Source of the DNA: Methanobacteriota archaeon
Lineage (GTDB): Archaea; Halobacteriota; Methanosarcinia; Methanosarcinales; Methanosarcinaceae
Direction: 5' to 3'
Length of the DNA: 7,094 bases
Assembly (NCBI GenBank): GCA_030837265.1
Contig: JAUPKV010000050.1
Coordinates: 1-7,094 of the forward strand
Positions 1 through 7,021 of the stretch are shown here, in pieces. The translations under genes and the position numbers were made by a program. Every line of letters begins with the position of its first letter. The stretch's first letter is position 1. The notes below the pieces were generated by a model. It made no database searches. It was not told the DNA's origin and saw only the letters and a list, made by a program, of their open reading frames with translations.

Positions 1-56
1 CTTGAATGCCCTATTGGCCAACAATTTATTCTGAGTGACTTCCTTATACTGCTTAT

Positions 57-1895
57 TCATCTAAATAGTATATCGGAAATTAGCCTTCCTGAACTCTTCT
101 CTGCAATAATAGTTGCAATGTCGTTGTATTCAAGTTTCAAGCTGTTATGTGCGATAATCGATTCATCTCCCCGCCGTACCATAACCATAAGGCTTTTTTC
201 CGGAAAAGTGATTTCTTTAATGGCCTTTCCCACAACCTTCGGATTGGTAACTTTGATTTCCATAATGTTGCCTCCTTCCCCGACTTCACACATTGAAAAA
301 AGGCTATTCCTTCCAATCATATTGTCCATCATTACTGCAGTTGTCATGGTAGGATTCATGGCACGGATTCCGAGGTTCCAGAATGCCTGAAGGTTTTCCA
401 CATCATTGACCCTTGCAACCAACTGATCCCCTCTAAATCCAAACCTGGCCTTTACAATCTGGCACAAGAGAAGATTCGTGTCATCTCTTTTTGTGGTTAT
501 AACCACATATTTGGCATTTTCAATGTCAGCTTTTTTCAGAACATTGACATCAACTGCACTGCCCTGCACAGTTCTGATCCCTAATTCAATACATTTGTCG
601 CATTCTTCGTCAGAAATTTCCACAACCGACACGTTTTCACCTCTCTTAAGAAAACGTTCAGCAAGAATCCGACCTACTTTTCCTCCTCCAATAATCAATA
701 TTCCCATAGGAATTACCTCCAGTATTTTAGCTAATTTTTTTGACAAACTTCCTGTTAGGAAGACAGTAATAATGACTGTCAGGAAGACTAAACCTACAAT
801 AGTTTGTCCTCCCGGGATCCCCATCTCGTCCAGTTTGATTGCGAAATAAGTTGCAATAGAGGCAGGAACCACTCCTCTTGGGCCCACAAATGATATGAAG
901 AGTTTTTCATTAGTATGTATCTTCGAACTCCACATAGAGACAAAGACCGATACCGGACGTATTAGTAAAGATATAAGCAGAACCAACATGACCCCTTTTA
1001 CCCCAATATCCATGATATACCAGAACTTGAGCATCGCAGCTAGCAGGACGAAGATTAAGGAGATCATTAAAGTTACCAGGTTATCATTTAACTCCTTTAT
1101 TGTTTCCTTATAGGGAAACTCGAAGGTTCCCATACAAACTCCAAAGACAGCCAATGCAAGGATTCCTGACTCGTTGCCTATAAGTTCCGATATTACGTAA
1201 CAGGTAAAGACCAGGATCAGCGTCATCAGCCTGGCAGTTACTTTACCGACGGATATACCTCTGGTAAAAAACCAATGAAGAGAAAATCCACACAAACTTC
1301 CTACAAGTAACCCTATCCCTAGCCTTTGCAAAATAAAGACCACTGCGCCAATTCCGGAAAGTTCCGCAGTAATCCATTCGAAAACCATCGCAGTTAAGAT
1401 TACGCTTACAGCGTCATTTAAGACACTCTCAAGTTCCAAAATTTTGCCAACCTTATGGCAGACATGGATGTTTCTGATTATAGGGCCGACAACACTGGGA
1501 CCGGTTGCAGTAACCAGGGCTCCGAAGAGAGCAGCAACCTCGAGAGGGACATCTATAAGAAAATTTGTGATTAAAGTTATCCCGATAAAGGTTATAAGCA
1601 CTCCAATGGTACTCAACTTAAGAACACTTTCTTTAACCCCCCTCAGTTGTTTTAAGTCGACCTGAAATCCACCGTCAAAGACTATAATGGAGACGCAGAT
1701 TGCCACTATGGCACTGAGCACATCGAAATAAATTGCAGGGTTTAGCAGGTTTAGGACCTCGGGACCTACTATAATCCCTTCTATCAATAGAAAAATTATA
1801 AAAGGAGTTTGAAAATAACGGCTAAGAGTCTGTGCCAATAGGGACAGGAATAGCAAACCAACAACCATTTCCATTAAAAAAATCGGATCAATCAT
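57..1895 (-). CDS. CPA1/NhaP-type cation:proton antiporter with C-terminal RCK (TrkA-N/TrkA-C) domains
   Basis: This is a 612-residue membrane protein. Residues 1-390 are a Na_H_Exchanger domain with about 12 hydrophobic segments, which exchanges Na+ or K+ for H+ across the cytoplasmic membrane. Visible motifs are TGP (131-133), the E156-S157 pair, the N160-D161 pair of electroneutral CPA1 antiporters, and GPRG with R340. Residues 397-500 form a Rossmann RCK domain with G403-x-G405-x-x-G408 and an acidic E426 at the end of strand 2, typical of NAD(H) binding. A TrkA-C-like ligand-binding domain covers about 528-600. Cation flux is therefore probably gated by nucleotide or another cytosolic ligand. 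The ATG start is backed by AGGGGAG (1900-1906) four bases upstream. Internal Met8 and Met10 lack such a site. The gene lies downstream of ablB in the same direction, but a 272-base gap suggests its own promoter. An oddity is Gly132, where classical NhaP has Asp. Whether Na+ or K+ is carried cannot be read from the sequence. Confidence 0.92.
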   Translation of the reverse strand: MIDPIFLMEMVVGLLFLSLLAQTLSRYFQTPFIIFLLIEGIIVGPEVLNLLNPAIYFDVLSAIVAICVSIIVFDGGFQVDLKQLRGVKESVLKLSTIGVLITFIGITLITNFLIDVPLEVAALFGALVTATGPSVVGPIIRNIHVCHKVGKILELESVLNDAVSVILTAMVFEWITAELSGIGAVVFILQRLGIGLLVGSLCGFSLHWFFTRGISVGKVTARLMTLILVFTCYVISELIGNESGILALAVFGVCMGTFEFPYKETIKELNDNLVTLMISLIFVLLAAMLKFWYIMDIGVKGVMLVLLISLLIRPVSVFVSMWSSKIHTNEKLFISFVGPRGVVPASIATYFAIKLDEMGIPGGQTIVGLVFLTVIITVFLTGSLSKKLAKILEVIPMGILIIGGGKVGRILAERFLKRGENVSVVEISDEECDKCIELGIRTVQGSAVDVNVLKKADIENAKYVVITTKRDDTNLLLCQIVKARFGFRGDQLVARVNDVENLQAFWNLGIRAMNPTMTTAVMMDNMIGRNSLFSMCEVGEGGNIMEIKVTNPKVVGKAIKEITFPEKSLMVMVRRGDESIIAHNSLKLEYNDIATIIAEKSSGRLISDILFR

Positions 1896-2167
1896 AAAAC
1901 TCCCCTATTAATTATACACTTATTAATTAAAAAACTTAGTATGTATTGATCTATCAGGCAATTGTAAAATTCAAAATATGTGCCTTAAGATCTAGTATTG
2001 TATGCGATGAGCTTTGTCTCCAGACTGAAATAGTTTAAAAAAATCATTGATAAGTGTGGAAGAATAAGTTTTTGGATATTCTTTTCATAGTCACTATAAT
2101 TGTGGAATAAAGTCTAAAAATACGAAAAGAGGTTATGTTAATGAGCGGTGAATGTATGGAATCTGGC
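1896..2167. other. AT-rich intergenic region between ablB and the antiporter gene
   Basis: This 272-base gap must hold the end of the ablAB transcript and probably the antiporter promoter, since both genes read on the minus strand. On that strand there are two T-rich tracts downstream of ablB, at about 2115-2132 and a T7 run at 2037-2043. They fit archaeal oligo-T termination but have no convincing hairpin. I could not choose a single TATA box for the antiporter: GAAAAG followed by AATATC (about 2074-2086) and several TAATTAA stretches near 1910-1930 are possibilities. No RNA gene or convincing ORF is seen. Confidence 0.45.
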
Positions 2168-3097
2168 TTATCCTTCACCCATTATCTTGCACCAGATGTT
2201 CATATCCTCAAATCCTCCTCCTATTCTGCAATTGTTCACAAGCCTGCCTGTATAAGCGTATCCAAGAGAGACAAAGGCCTTATTTATACTAGAAGATGAA
2301 GCTCTGCAAAGGGTATAGGCACTTATAAAGTCTCTTTCTGCAAGCTCTTTTTCTAGGGTTGTTATAAGCTCTTTTATTAACCCTTTTTCTCTTTCATGAG
2401 GAATTGTCAGGCAGTCAGTTATTTCAGCAGTCCCGTTTTCGGAGTCCATTTCTGCCGAGGCAAGGCTAACGACTATCCCTTTCTTTTCCACAAGGAAATA
2501 AAGTACATTTGAGTTCATTGTTTTGAGCAAGTAGCTCTCCATATGCAGCGGAGTGGGATAAAATTTAAAACTTTGCCTGTAAAGGGATGCCATTGCAGGT
2601 GTGTCTGCCTGGATTGCGGGCCTAATTACGTATTCTTCTGAAAGCCGAGTTTTCCCATGTTGTATCTCATCTTGCTTTTGCAGGACCGTTCCAGTTTTTT
2701 TTCGCTCCTTCAGGCAGCCGTCAATTATCTGGTCTTCCATTTCCTTATGAAAGGAGGTTCCTCTGGAGCTTTGAGGGTAGTTTGAAAAAATAATGCAGTT
2801 TTTTCCGGAGTAGTAACCTCTGATTATCCCTTCTTCTAAATATCCGCAGGTTTCGGGCTCATGCTTTTTTTCCTCAGGTGTGTATACGATTATTTTTCCC
2901 ATTTCTTCTACTTTGGCAAAGGCTTCAAGGGCTTCGGAGATTTCCTCGAAAAGTCCAGAATATTCCATGACTTTTATTCTTTTATTGTAGTAATCGATTA
3001 TGATTTCAGCCCTTGATCCTGGCATCTTCATTTCCACTTTTTTCCAGTAGCCTGTGAGCTCTTCTGTAGTTTTAAGCGTTAAGGGAGCATTTCTCAT
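2168..3097 (-). CDS. ablB: Beta-lysine N6-acetyltransferase (AblB)
   Basis: A 309-residue cytoplasmic enzyme that transfers acetyl from acetyl-CoA to the N6 amino group of beta-lysine, giving the osmolyte N-epsilon-acetyl-beta-lysine. The C-terminal half (about 156-308) is a GNAT fold. It opens with YVIRPA, has a core strand near 222-233 (AEITDCLTIP), and a reduced acetyl-CoA loop R236-x-x-G239-x-I241 where many GNATs have a second Gly or Ala. A late segment (269-285) has the family's usual asparagine and tyrosine (SINKAF...LGYAYTG). Residues 1-127 are the AblB-specific N-terminal region, joined by a charged linker at about 128-155. The start is set by a strong AAGGAGGAGT (3104-3113), nine bases between GGAGG and ATG. 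It sits 57 bases downstream of ablA, which is what assigns the substrate, because GNAT sequences alone do not. The two genes are known to form a salt-induced operon in Methanosarcina mazei. Confidence 0.93.
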   Translation of the reverse strand: MRNAPLTLKTTEELTGYWKKVEMKMPGSRAEIIIDYYNKRIKVMEYSGLFEEISEALEAFAKVEEMGKIIVYTPEEKKHEPETCGYLEEGIIRGYYSGKNCIIFSNYPQSSRGTSFHKEMEDQIIDGCLKERKKTGTVLQKQDEIQHGKTRLSEEYVIRPAIQADTPAMASLYRQSFKFYPTPLHMESYLLKTMNSNVLYFLVEKKGIVVSLASAEMDSENGTAEITDCLTIPHEREKGLIKELITTLEKELAERDFISAYTLCRASSSSINKAFVSLGYAYTGRLVNNCRIGGGFEDMNIWCKIMGEG

Positions 3098-3154
3098 GTA
3101 GTGACTCCTCCTTAATTCTTAAATCCTTTTTTACTTCGGAAAACATTTTATGGC

Positions 3155-4435
3155 TTATTCCATTTGGAAACGCAGTTTTCTTTTAAGACCTTCAGGTTCG
3201 AGGACAATAATATTGTTTTCTTCATCATAGAGTTTAAGTTTTGCAAGGCCTACTTTATCTTTAAGTCCGGGGCATTCGTCGCAGATTGAACAATTTTGCG
3301 GGCATGCCTTGGAGTACTCTGCAGGCTCGGGATACATACAGATTACTCCCTCATAATTTCTGAGGATGACTCCTGTGTCCGAACATGAGATCCGGTAATT
3401 GGGCTCGACAGGGATTTTTCCTCCCCCTCCGGGAGCATCAATTACGAAAGTAGGGACTGCAAGTCCTGAGGTATGCCCCCTTAGCATCTCTATAATCTCT
3501 ATACCCCTCGCAACTGAGGTTCTGAAATGTTCCAGCCCGAGGGAAAGGTCGCACTGGTAGAGGTAATAGGGTCTGGTCCTCATCTTCACGAGTTCATGGC
3601 AGAGTTTTTTGATTATCACTGGACAGTCGTTTACTCCCCTGAGGAGTACGGACTGGTTGCCGAGAGGAATTCCGGCATGAGCAAGCATGTCCATTGCCTT
3701 TCTGGCTTCGGGAGTAATCTCTTTAGGATGATTAAAGTGAGTGTTGAGCCAGACCGAAGGATATTTTTCAAGGATATTACACAGTTCCGGGGTTATGCGC
3801 TGGGGAAGGGTTACCGGAGCTCTTGTACCTATTCTTACTATCTCCACGTGAGGAATATCAAATAGTTCCCCTAAGAGCCAGTCCAGCCTCTCATCGGAAA
3901 CAAGCAAAGCATCCCCTCCAGAAAGCAGGACATCCCTTATTTGAGGGTGCTCCCTGATGTACTCGATCCCCTCTTGAATTACCTTCTCAGAATAGTCATA
4001 CTCCCTGTTGCCAACCCTGCGCTTGCGGGTACAGTGCCTGCAGTACATCGCGCAGCTGTTTGAGATAAGGAAAAGCACCCGGTCAGGATATCTGTGGGTT
4101 ATACAGCTATCTTTAGAAGGGGAATCTCTCTCCTCATAGAGAGGATCTGCAAGATCCCAGGATGATTTTTGAAGTTCGGCCGAACTGGGCACTGCCTGCA
4201 TCCGGATGGGGCACTCCTGGTTTTCCGGATCGATAAGTGAAGCATAATAAGGAGATATAGCCATCGGAAAAACTTTAAGAGCTCTTTTTATGTCTTCTTT
4301 TTCAAATTCAGAAAGCGGGATCAGTTTTTCAAGTTCTTCCACGGTCTTAATTCTATGCCTATATTGCCACTTCCAATCCGAAAAGTCTTCTTCTGATGCA
4401 TTAAAAAAATCTTTATTCTTATTGTTCACGTTCAT
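3155..4435 (-). CDS. ablA: L-lysine 2,3-aminomutase (AblA), radical SAM/PLP enzyme
   Basis: A 426-residue enzyme (clostridial lysine 2,3-aminomutase is about 416) that converts L-lysine to L-beta-lysine, the first step to N-epsilon-acetyl-beta-lysine. The radical SAM signature C128-x3-C132-x2-C135 binds the [4Fe-4S] cluster that cleaves S-adenosylmethionine. The SAM-contact segment SGGD lies at 172-175. PGGGGK ends at K340, the expected PLP Schiff-base lysine. D296 (YQCD) and D333 (VIDAPG) match the two aspartates that hold the substrate lysine amine in the clostridial enzyme. A cysteine-rich tail (C378, C382, C385, C388) with C271 fits the structural zinc site between subunits. The protein is complete and intact, with ablB following. 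The start given is the ATG at 4435, but the GGAGG at 4438-4442 is only two bases away, so the GTG at 4427-4429 (codon 3) may be the true initiator. No TAG (pyrrolysine) codon is used internally. Confidence 0.97.
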   Translation of the reverse strand: MNVNNKNKDFFNASEEDFSDWKWQYRHRIKTVEELEKLIPLSEFEKEDIKRALKVFPMAISPYYASLIDPENQECPIRMQAVPSSAELQKSSWDLADPLYEERDSPSKDSCITHRYPDRVLFLISNSCAMYCRHCTRKRRVGNREYDYSEKVIQEGIEYIREHPQIRDVLLSGGDALLVSDERLDWLLGELFDIPHVEIVRIGTRAPVTLPQRITPELCNILEKYPSVWLNTHFNHPKEITPEARKAMDMLAHAGIPLGNQSVLLRGVNDCPVIIKKLCHELVKMRTRPYYLYQCDLSLGLEHFRTSVARGIEIIEMLRGHTSGLAVPTFVIDAPGGGGKIPVEPNYRISCSDTGVILRNYEGVICMYPEPAEYSKACPQNCSICDECPGLKDKVGLAKLKLYDEENNIIVLEPEGLKRKLRFQME

Positions 4436-4437
4436 AA

Positions 4438-4442
4438 CCTCC
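4438..4442 (-). promoter_or_regulatory. Ribosome binding site of ablA, spacing favours a GTG start
   Basis: The minus strand reads GGAGG-TT-ATG-AAC-GTG. A two-base gap from GGAGG to ATG is too tight for usual initiation, while the gap to the GTG two codons later is eight bases, close to the nine seen for ablB. The protein may therefore begin at 4429 and lack the first two residues. Both readings give the same frame. Confidence 0.6.
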
Positions 4443-4471
4443 AGCGAAAGCTAAAAAAATTAAGTAATAAA

Positions 4472-4541
4472 TTTCTTGAATACCGCAAGAAAAACCATTA
4501 TCGGTTAATTTAACCCTTATTTTCAGATTAATTTCAAGAAA
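4472..4541 (-). promoter_or_regulatory. Candidate alternative-pairing RNA leader of ablA
   Basis: In the predicted ablA leader, one segment (4472-4480, TTCAAGAAA in mRNA sense) can pair in two exclusive ways. It can form a local hairpin with TTTCTTG at 4486-4492 (perfect 7 bp, 7-base loop), or a longer-range 9-bp helix with TTTCTTGAA at 4533-4541. Between the partners lies a 13-base palindrome, GGTTAAATTAACC (4503-4515), which could form its own stem or bind a dimeric protein. The structure ends about 30 bases before GGAGG. The pairings are read directly; the regulatory role is inferred, and the AT-rich setting raises the chance of coincidence. Confidence 0.35.
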
Positions 4542-4582
4542 CTGTACATTATCTTTATTAATGTTAATATCAAAAGCATTTG

Positions 4583-4596
4583 ATATATACTTTTCG
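4583..4596 (-). promoter_or_regulatory. Putative BRE/TATA promoter of ablA-ablB
   Basis: On the minus strand CGAAAAG (4596-4590) is a purine-rich BRE-like element followed at once by TATATAT (4589-4583), the best archaeal promoter match upstream of ablA. Initiation about 25 bases downstream would fall near 4560 and give a 5' leader of roughly 125 bases. Long leaders are common in Methanosarcina. The position of the start site is an estimate. Confidence 0.55.
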
Positions 4597-4603
4597 TTAA
4601 AAA

Positions 4604-4689
4604 GGGGTCTTAATAATAATTATTTTTCAAAAATGGCTCCTAATAATCTCTTTTTATTCAAGATATTTTCTGATTTTGTACCCCCTAAT
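4604..4689. repeat. Degenerate direct repeats just upstream of the ablA promoter
   Basis: Three related segments lie upstream of the ablA BRE: GGGGTCTTAATAAT (4604-4617), GGCTCCTAATAAT (4635-4647) and ACCCCCTAATTCT (4680-4692). The common TAAT core starts at 4611, 4641 and 4686, spacings of 30 and 45 bases. That is near whole or half multiples of the DNA turn, as expected for activator or repressor sites on one or both faces. The match is imperfect and the sequence is AT-rich, so this is a weak call. Confidence 0.3.
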
Positions 4690-5033
4690 TCTTTTATTTT
4701 CTTTAAAACCTACAATACTTCTGACATTCTTTGTTTTACCTCTTTTTGAGGATGTATATGCTTATCAAAGTAAGAACAGCAATTACTTTTTTTTAAGTGG
4801 TTTTTCCACTGAATTCAAAAAACAGGCAGTGAAGGCCCTGTGCTTTTATACACATGAATCCTTTTTGATTGTTTTTTAATGGATAATATAACTTAATATC
4901 TCTAAACTAACTTCTACGGAGAAAATTTAATATTCATATCTTTAATTAAATACATGCTTGGATAATAAAATAAAATTTCAAACAAGTTAAAGATACATAT
5001 GTTTTAAGCAATGAAAAGACTCATTGAAAAGCT

Positions 5034-5047
5034 GAAAAGTTAATAAT
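5034..5047 (+). promoter_or_regulatory. Possible BRE/TATA promoter of the CLC gene
   Basis: GAAAAG (5034-5039) followed by TTAATAAT (5040-5047) resembles the BRE/TATA arrangement seen upstream of ablA. It would place a start site near 5070 and give a leader of about 28 bases that still includes the GAGG at 5086-5089. Competing TATA-like sequence occurs at about 4918-4935 and 4991-5003, so the choice is tentative. Confidence 0.28.
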
Positions 5048-5085
5048 TTTAATCCTGTGAGGTTAAAAAATATAGAAAGGCTAAC

Positions 5086-5089
5086 GAGG
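5086..5089 (+). promoter_or_regulatory. Ribosome binding site that fixes a TTG start for the CLC gene
   Basis: GAGG lies eight bases upstream of the TTG at 5098-5100. The frame is open upstream only to a stop at 5050-5052 and contains no ATG there. The next in-frame ATG downstream is codon 66, inside the first part of the transport domain. TTG at 5098 is therefore the best-supported start. Confidence 0.6.
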
Positions 5090-5097
5090 CACTAGCA

Positions 5098-6870
5098 TTG
5101 GAAGTTAATACAAAGTACAGGTCTAAACTCCAGGACATATGGGAGTACTCCCGTATAAAGAAATATATCACTCAAAGGTTCGATATCGAGTTAGCAAAGA
5201 TTGACTCAATTGCTATCCTAATTGGTCTTCTCACAGGGTTGGTAATAGGCTTATATGACCGGACTCTCCTGTATTTCAGCACCCTTTTCGGGATGCAGCG
5301 TGGATTTTCAGTACATGAGTTCCCATCTTATTATGTGATATTCATGCCCGCTCTGGGAGGATTGATAGTCGGCATGATCTCATATTTCATGATAAAAAAG
5401 CGCTACGGGGTTGACGGGCTTATTGAAACGGTAGCCGTCCGCGGAGCAAAACTTAATCTTCCAGACATATTTCTTGAGGTTTTTGCATCAATTATCACAA
5501 TTAGTTCTGGAGGCGCTCTGGGAAAAGAGGCACCCGGGATACTTGGTGGTGCCGGGACAGGAGCTCTTGTGGGGCAAATCCTGAAGAGTCCGGAAAAGCG
5601 GCTTCGGGTTCTTCTGGGCTGTGGAGCTGCCGGAGGAATTGCAGCTGTATTCGGTGCTCCTCTTGCAGGTGTGGTTTTCGTAGTAGAAGTGATTTATGGG
5701 GAACTTGAGACAAGTACCTTTATTCCAATAGTGATTTCGTCAGTCTTCGCAACACTTGTTTCCAATTCGATTATAGGGATCGAAATCCTCCATATTCCTT
5801 CCTACTCGCTTGTGAGTCCGTATAAGGAGTTAGGGCTTTACCTTGTCTTTGGACTCCTCGCGGGGGTAGTTTCGACGATACTGATCCGCTCACTTTACTT
5901 TACAAAAGATATTTTTACAAAGATACCTATCCATCCCATCTTCAAACCTGCGCTGGGAGGGCTTATCGTAGGTTTTATCGGTCTTTTCTATCCCCGGGTT
6001 TTAGGGATGGGGTATGGAGTGATTACGGATGCTTTGAATAACCAGTTTACCTTTAAGCTCTTACTAATCCTGCTTTTCCTTAAAATCCTAGCTTTCTCTC
6101 TTAGCCTGGGTTCTGGAGGCTTTGGCGGAACGATTATACCTTCTCTCTTTACAGGAACAATGCTTGGTGGAGCTTTTGGGACAATAGTTGACGCATTATA
6201 CCCGGGAATGACTGCAGGACCGGGAGCTTATGCCCTGGTTGGCATGGGGGCAGTCTTTGCCGGAACTATAAGAGCTCCTCTTACTGCTATTCTGATCCTT
6301 TTCGAGCTTACCAGGGATTATAACTTAATCCTGCCTCTCATGTTTGCCTGCGTCCTTAGTAATGTAATGTCAAATGCCCTGTACCCTGAATCAATTTTTA
6401 CTGAAGGGCTCCGCAGGAGAGGTATCAAGATCCGGGAAGGCAGGGAAGTCGATATCATGACCTCTATTCTTGTAAAAGATGCAATGGTCACAGATGTCCA
6501 GATAGTATCCGAGAATAAGAGTATCGAAACCCTCGAATCCCTCATGAGAGTAAGTCGTCATATCGGTTTTCCTGTTGTTGATCAAATAGGCAAACTTTCC
6601 GGGATAGTAACACTCTCAGACCTCCGGAACAAGGTAAAACCCGGGGAAGTAGGCAAAAAAATAGGGGACATAGCTACCAAAGAAGTTGAAGTTACTTATC
6701 CTGACGAGACCCTTGATGCCGCTCTCAGACGTCTTGCTGCAAAGCAAATAGGCAGGCTCCTTGTTGTGGACAGGAAGGATAAAACAAGACTCCTTGGTAT
6801 TATCACTCGGAGTGACATCGTGAACGCTTACAACAAGAAAGTTGTTGAGAAGTTCCGGAATACTACCTGA
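5098..6870 (+). CDS. CLC-family chloride channel/transporter with tandem CBS domains
   Basis: A 590-residue protein. Residues about 36-430 form a CLC membrane domain that moves chloride across the cytoplasmic membrane as a homodimer. The three anion-site motifs are recognisable: SSGGALG (136-142) for the first, GKEAP (142-146) carrying the gating glutamate E144, and GGTIIP (343-348) for the third. After LAG (189-191) the helix reads FVVEV, so the site of the E. coli proton glutamate E203 is V198. The inner-gate tyrosine region reads SIFT, with F434 in its place. Both changes point toward a channel rather than a 2Cl-/H+ exchanger, but function is not proven. Two cytoplasmic CBS domains follow (about 457-511 and 520-578), likely binding adenine nucleotides and sensing energy or ionic state. 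The gene is divergent from ablA. It starts at TTG with GAGG eight bases upstream and ends 31 bases before a mobile element. Length and motifs are intact. Confidence 0.94.
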   Translation: MEVNTKYRSKLQDIWEYSRIKKYITQRFDIELAKIDSIAILIGLLTGLVIGLYDRTLLYFSTLFGMQRGFSVHEFPSYYVIFMPALGGLIVGMISYFMIKKRYGVDGLIETVAVRGAKLNLPDIFLEVFASIITISSGGALGKEAPGILGGAGTGALVGQILKSPEKRLRVLLGCGAAGGIAAVFGAPLAGVVFVVEVIYGELETSTFIPIVISSVFATLVSNSIIGIEILHIPSYSLVSPYKELGLYLVFGLLAGVVSTILIRSLYFTKDIFTKIPIHPIFKPALGGLIVGFIGLFYPRVLGMGYGVITDALNNQFTFKLLLILLFLKILAFSLSLGSGGFGGTIIPSLFTGTMLGGAFGTIVDALYPGMTAGPGAYALVGMGAVFAGTIRAPLTAILILFELTRDYNLILPLMFACVLSNVMSNALYPESIFTEGLRRRGIKIREGREVDIMTSILVKDAMVTDVQIVSENKSIETLESLMRVSRHIGFPVVDQIGKLSGIVTLSDLRNKVKPGEVGKKIGDIATKEVEVTYPDETLDAALRRLAAKQIGRLLVVDRKDKTRLLGIITRSDIVNAYNKKVVEKFRNTT

Positions 6871-6901
6871 AAGAAAACTTGATGACCGGTTAATGAGATT
6901 G

Positions 6902-7021
6902 GTGAACTACCCCTCCCTAAAACCTTAGCCTTCGACTCGGTTTTGAGGAAGGAGCTTCTTGGTTCATCCCTCAAACTACTGTTCGCAAGTCCCCAAGCTC
7001 ATCCCCTGTGTTCCACAGGTG
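6902..7021 (-). ncRNA. Putative reRNA (omega RNA) scaffold of the TnpB element
   Basis: TnpB nucleases use a guide RNA made from the 3' end of their own gene and the right end of the element. Here, after the tnpB stop, the minus strand can fold into three stems: CCTGTG-TTC-CACAGG (7005-7019, perfect 6 bp); GAGCTT with AAGCTC (6952-6957 with 6995-7000, extendable by a GG/CC pair); and the long terminal stem 6912-6952 (AAAACC/GGTTTT core plus flanking pairs). A guide would be the bases just past the boundary, starting around 6901 and reading leftward. The RNA role is inferred from family knowledge; the stems are seen directly. Confidence 0.5.

Larger units (their letters stand above)
4436..5097. 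promoter_or_regulatory. Long divergent intergenic region between ablA and the CLC gene
   Basis: This 662-base stretch is strongly AT-rich. The left part (4436-4700) holds the ablA leader, BRE/TATA and repeats described separately. The middle (about 4700-4880) is T-rich and contains only a small inverted repeat, AGTGG-TTTTT-CCACT (4796-4810). The right part carries the CLC leader. Short plus-strand ORFs at 4561-4749 and 4676-4879 have no ribosome binding site and a low-complexity composition rich in Phe, Leu and Ser, so I do not regard them as genes. No tRNA or known riboswitch was recognised. Confidence 0.6.

Noticed and set aside
1..56. Open plus-strand frame running from the window start into the antiporter gene
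   Set aside because: It is antisense to the antiporter with no start signal. The 56 bases themselves show no recognisable gene end.
2142..2300. Plus-strand ORF beginning ATGAGCGGT with GAGG about 8-10 bases upstream, about 50 codons
   Set aside because: It runs almost wholly antisense to the end of ablB and its peptide resembles nothing known. The apparent ribosome site is short and probably chance.
3527..3865. 112-codon plus-strand ORF inside ablA
   Set aside because: It is antisense to highly conserved parts of ablA and is explained as a frame shadow.
4796..4810. AGTGG-TTTTT-CCACT inverted repeat as a terminator
   Set aside because: The stem is only 5 bp, it is far from either flanking gene's 3' end, and both genes read away from it.
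4561..4879. Two short plus-strand ORFs in the ablA-CLC intergenic region
   Set aside because: They have no ribosome binding site, a T-rich low-complexity composition, and overlap the ablA promoter and repeat region.
6885..6890. ACCGGT palindrome after the CLC stop as an attachment or binding site
   Set aside because: A six-base palindrome is expected by chance and nothing nearby supports a function.
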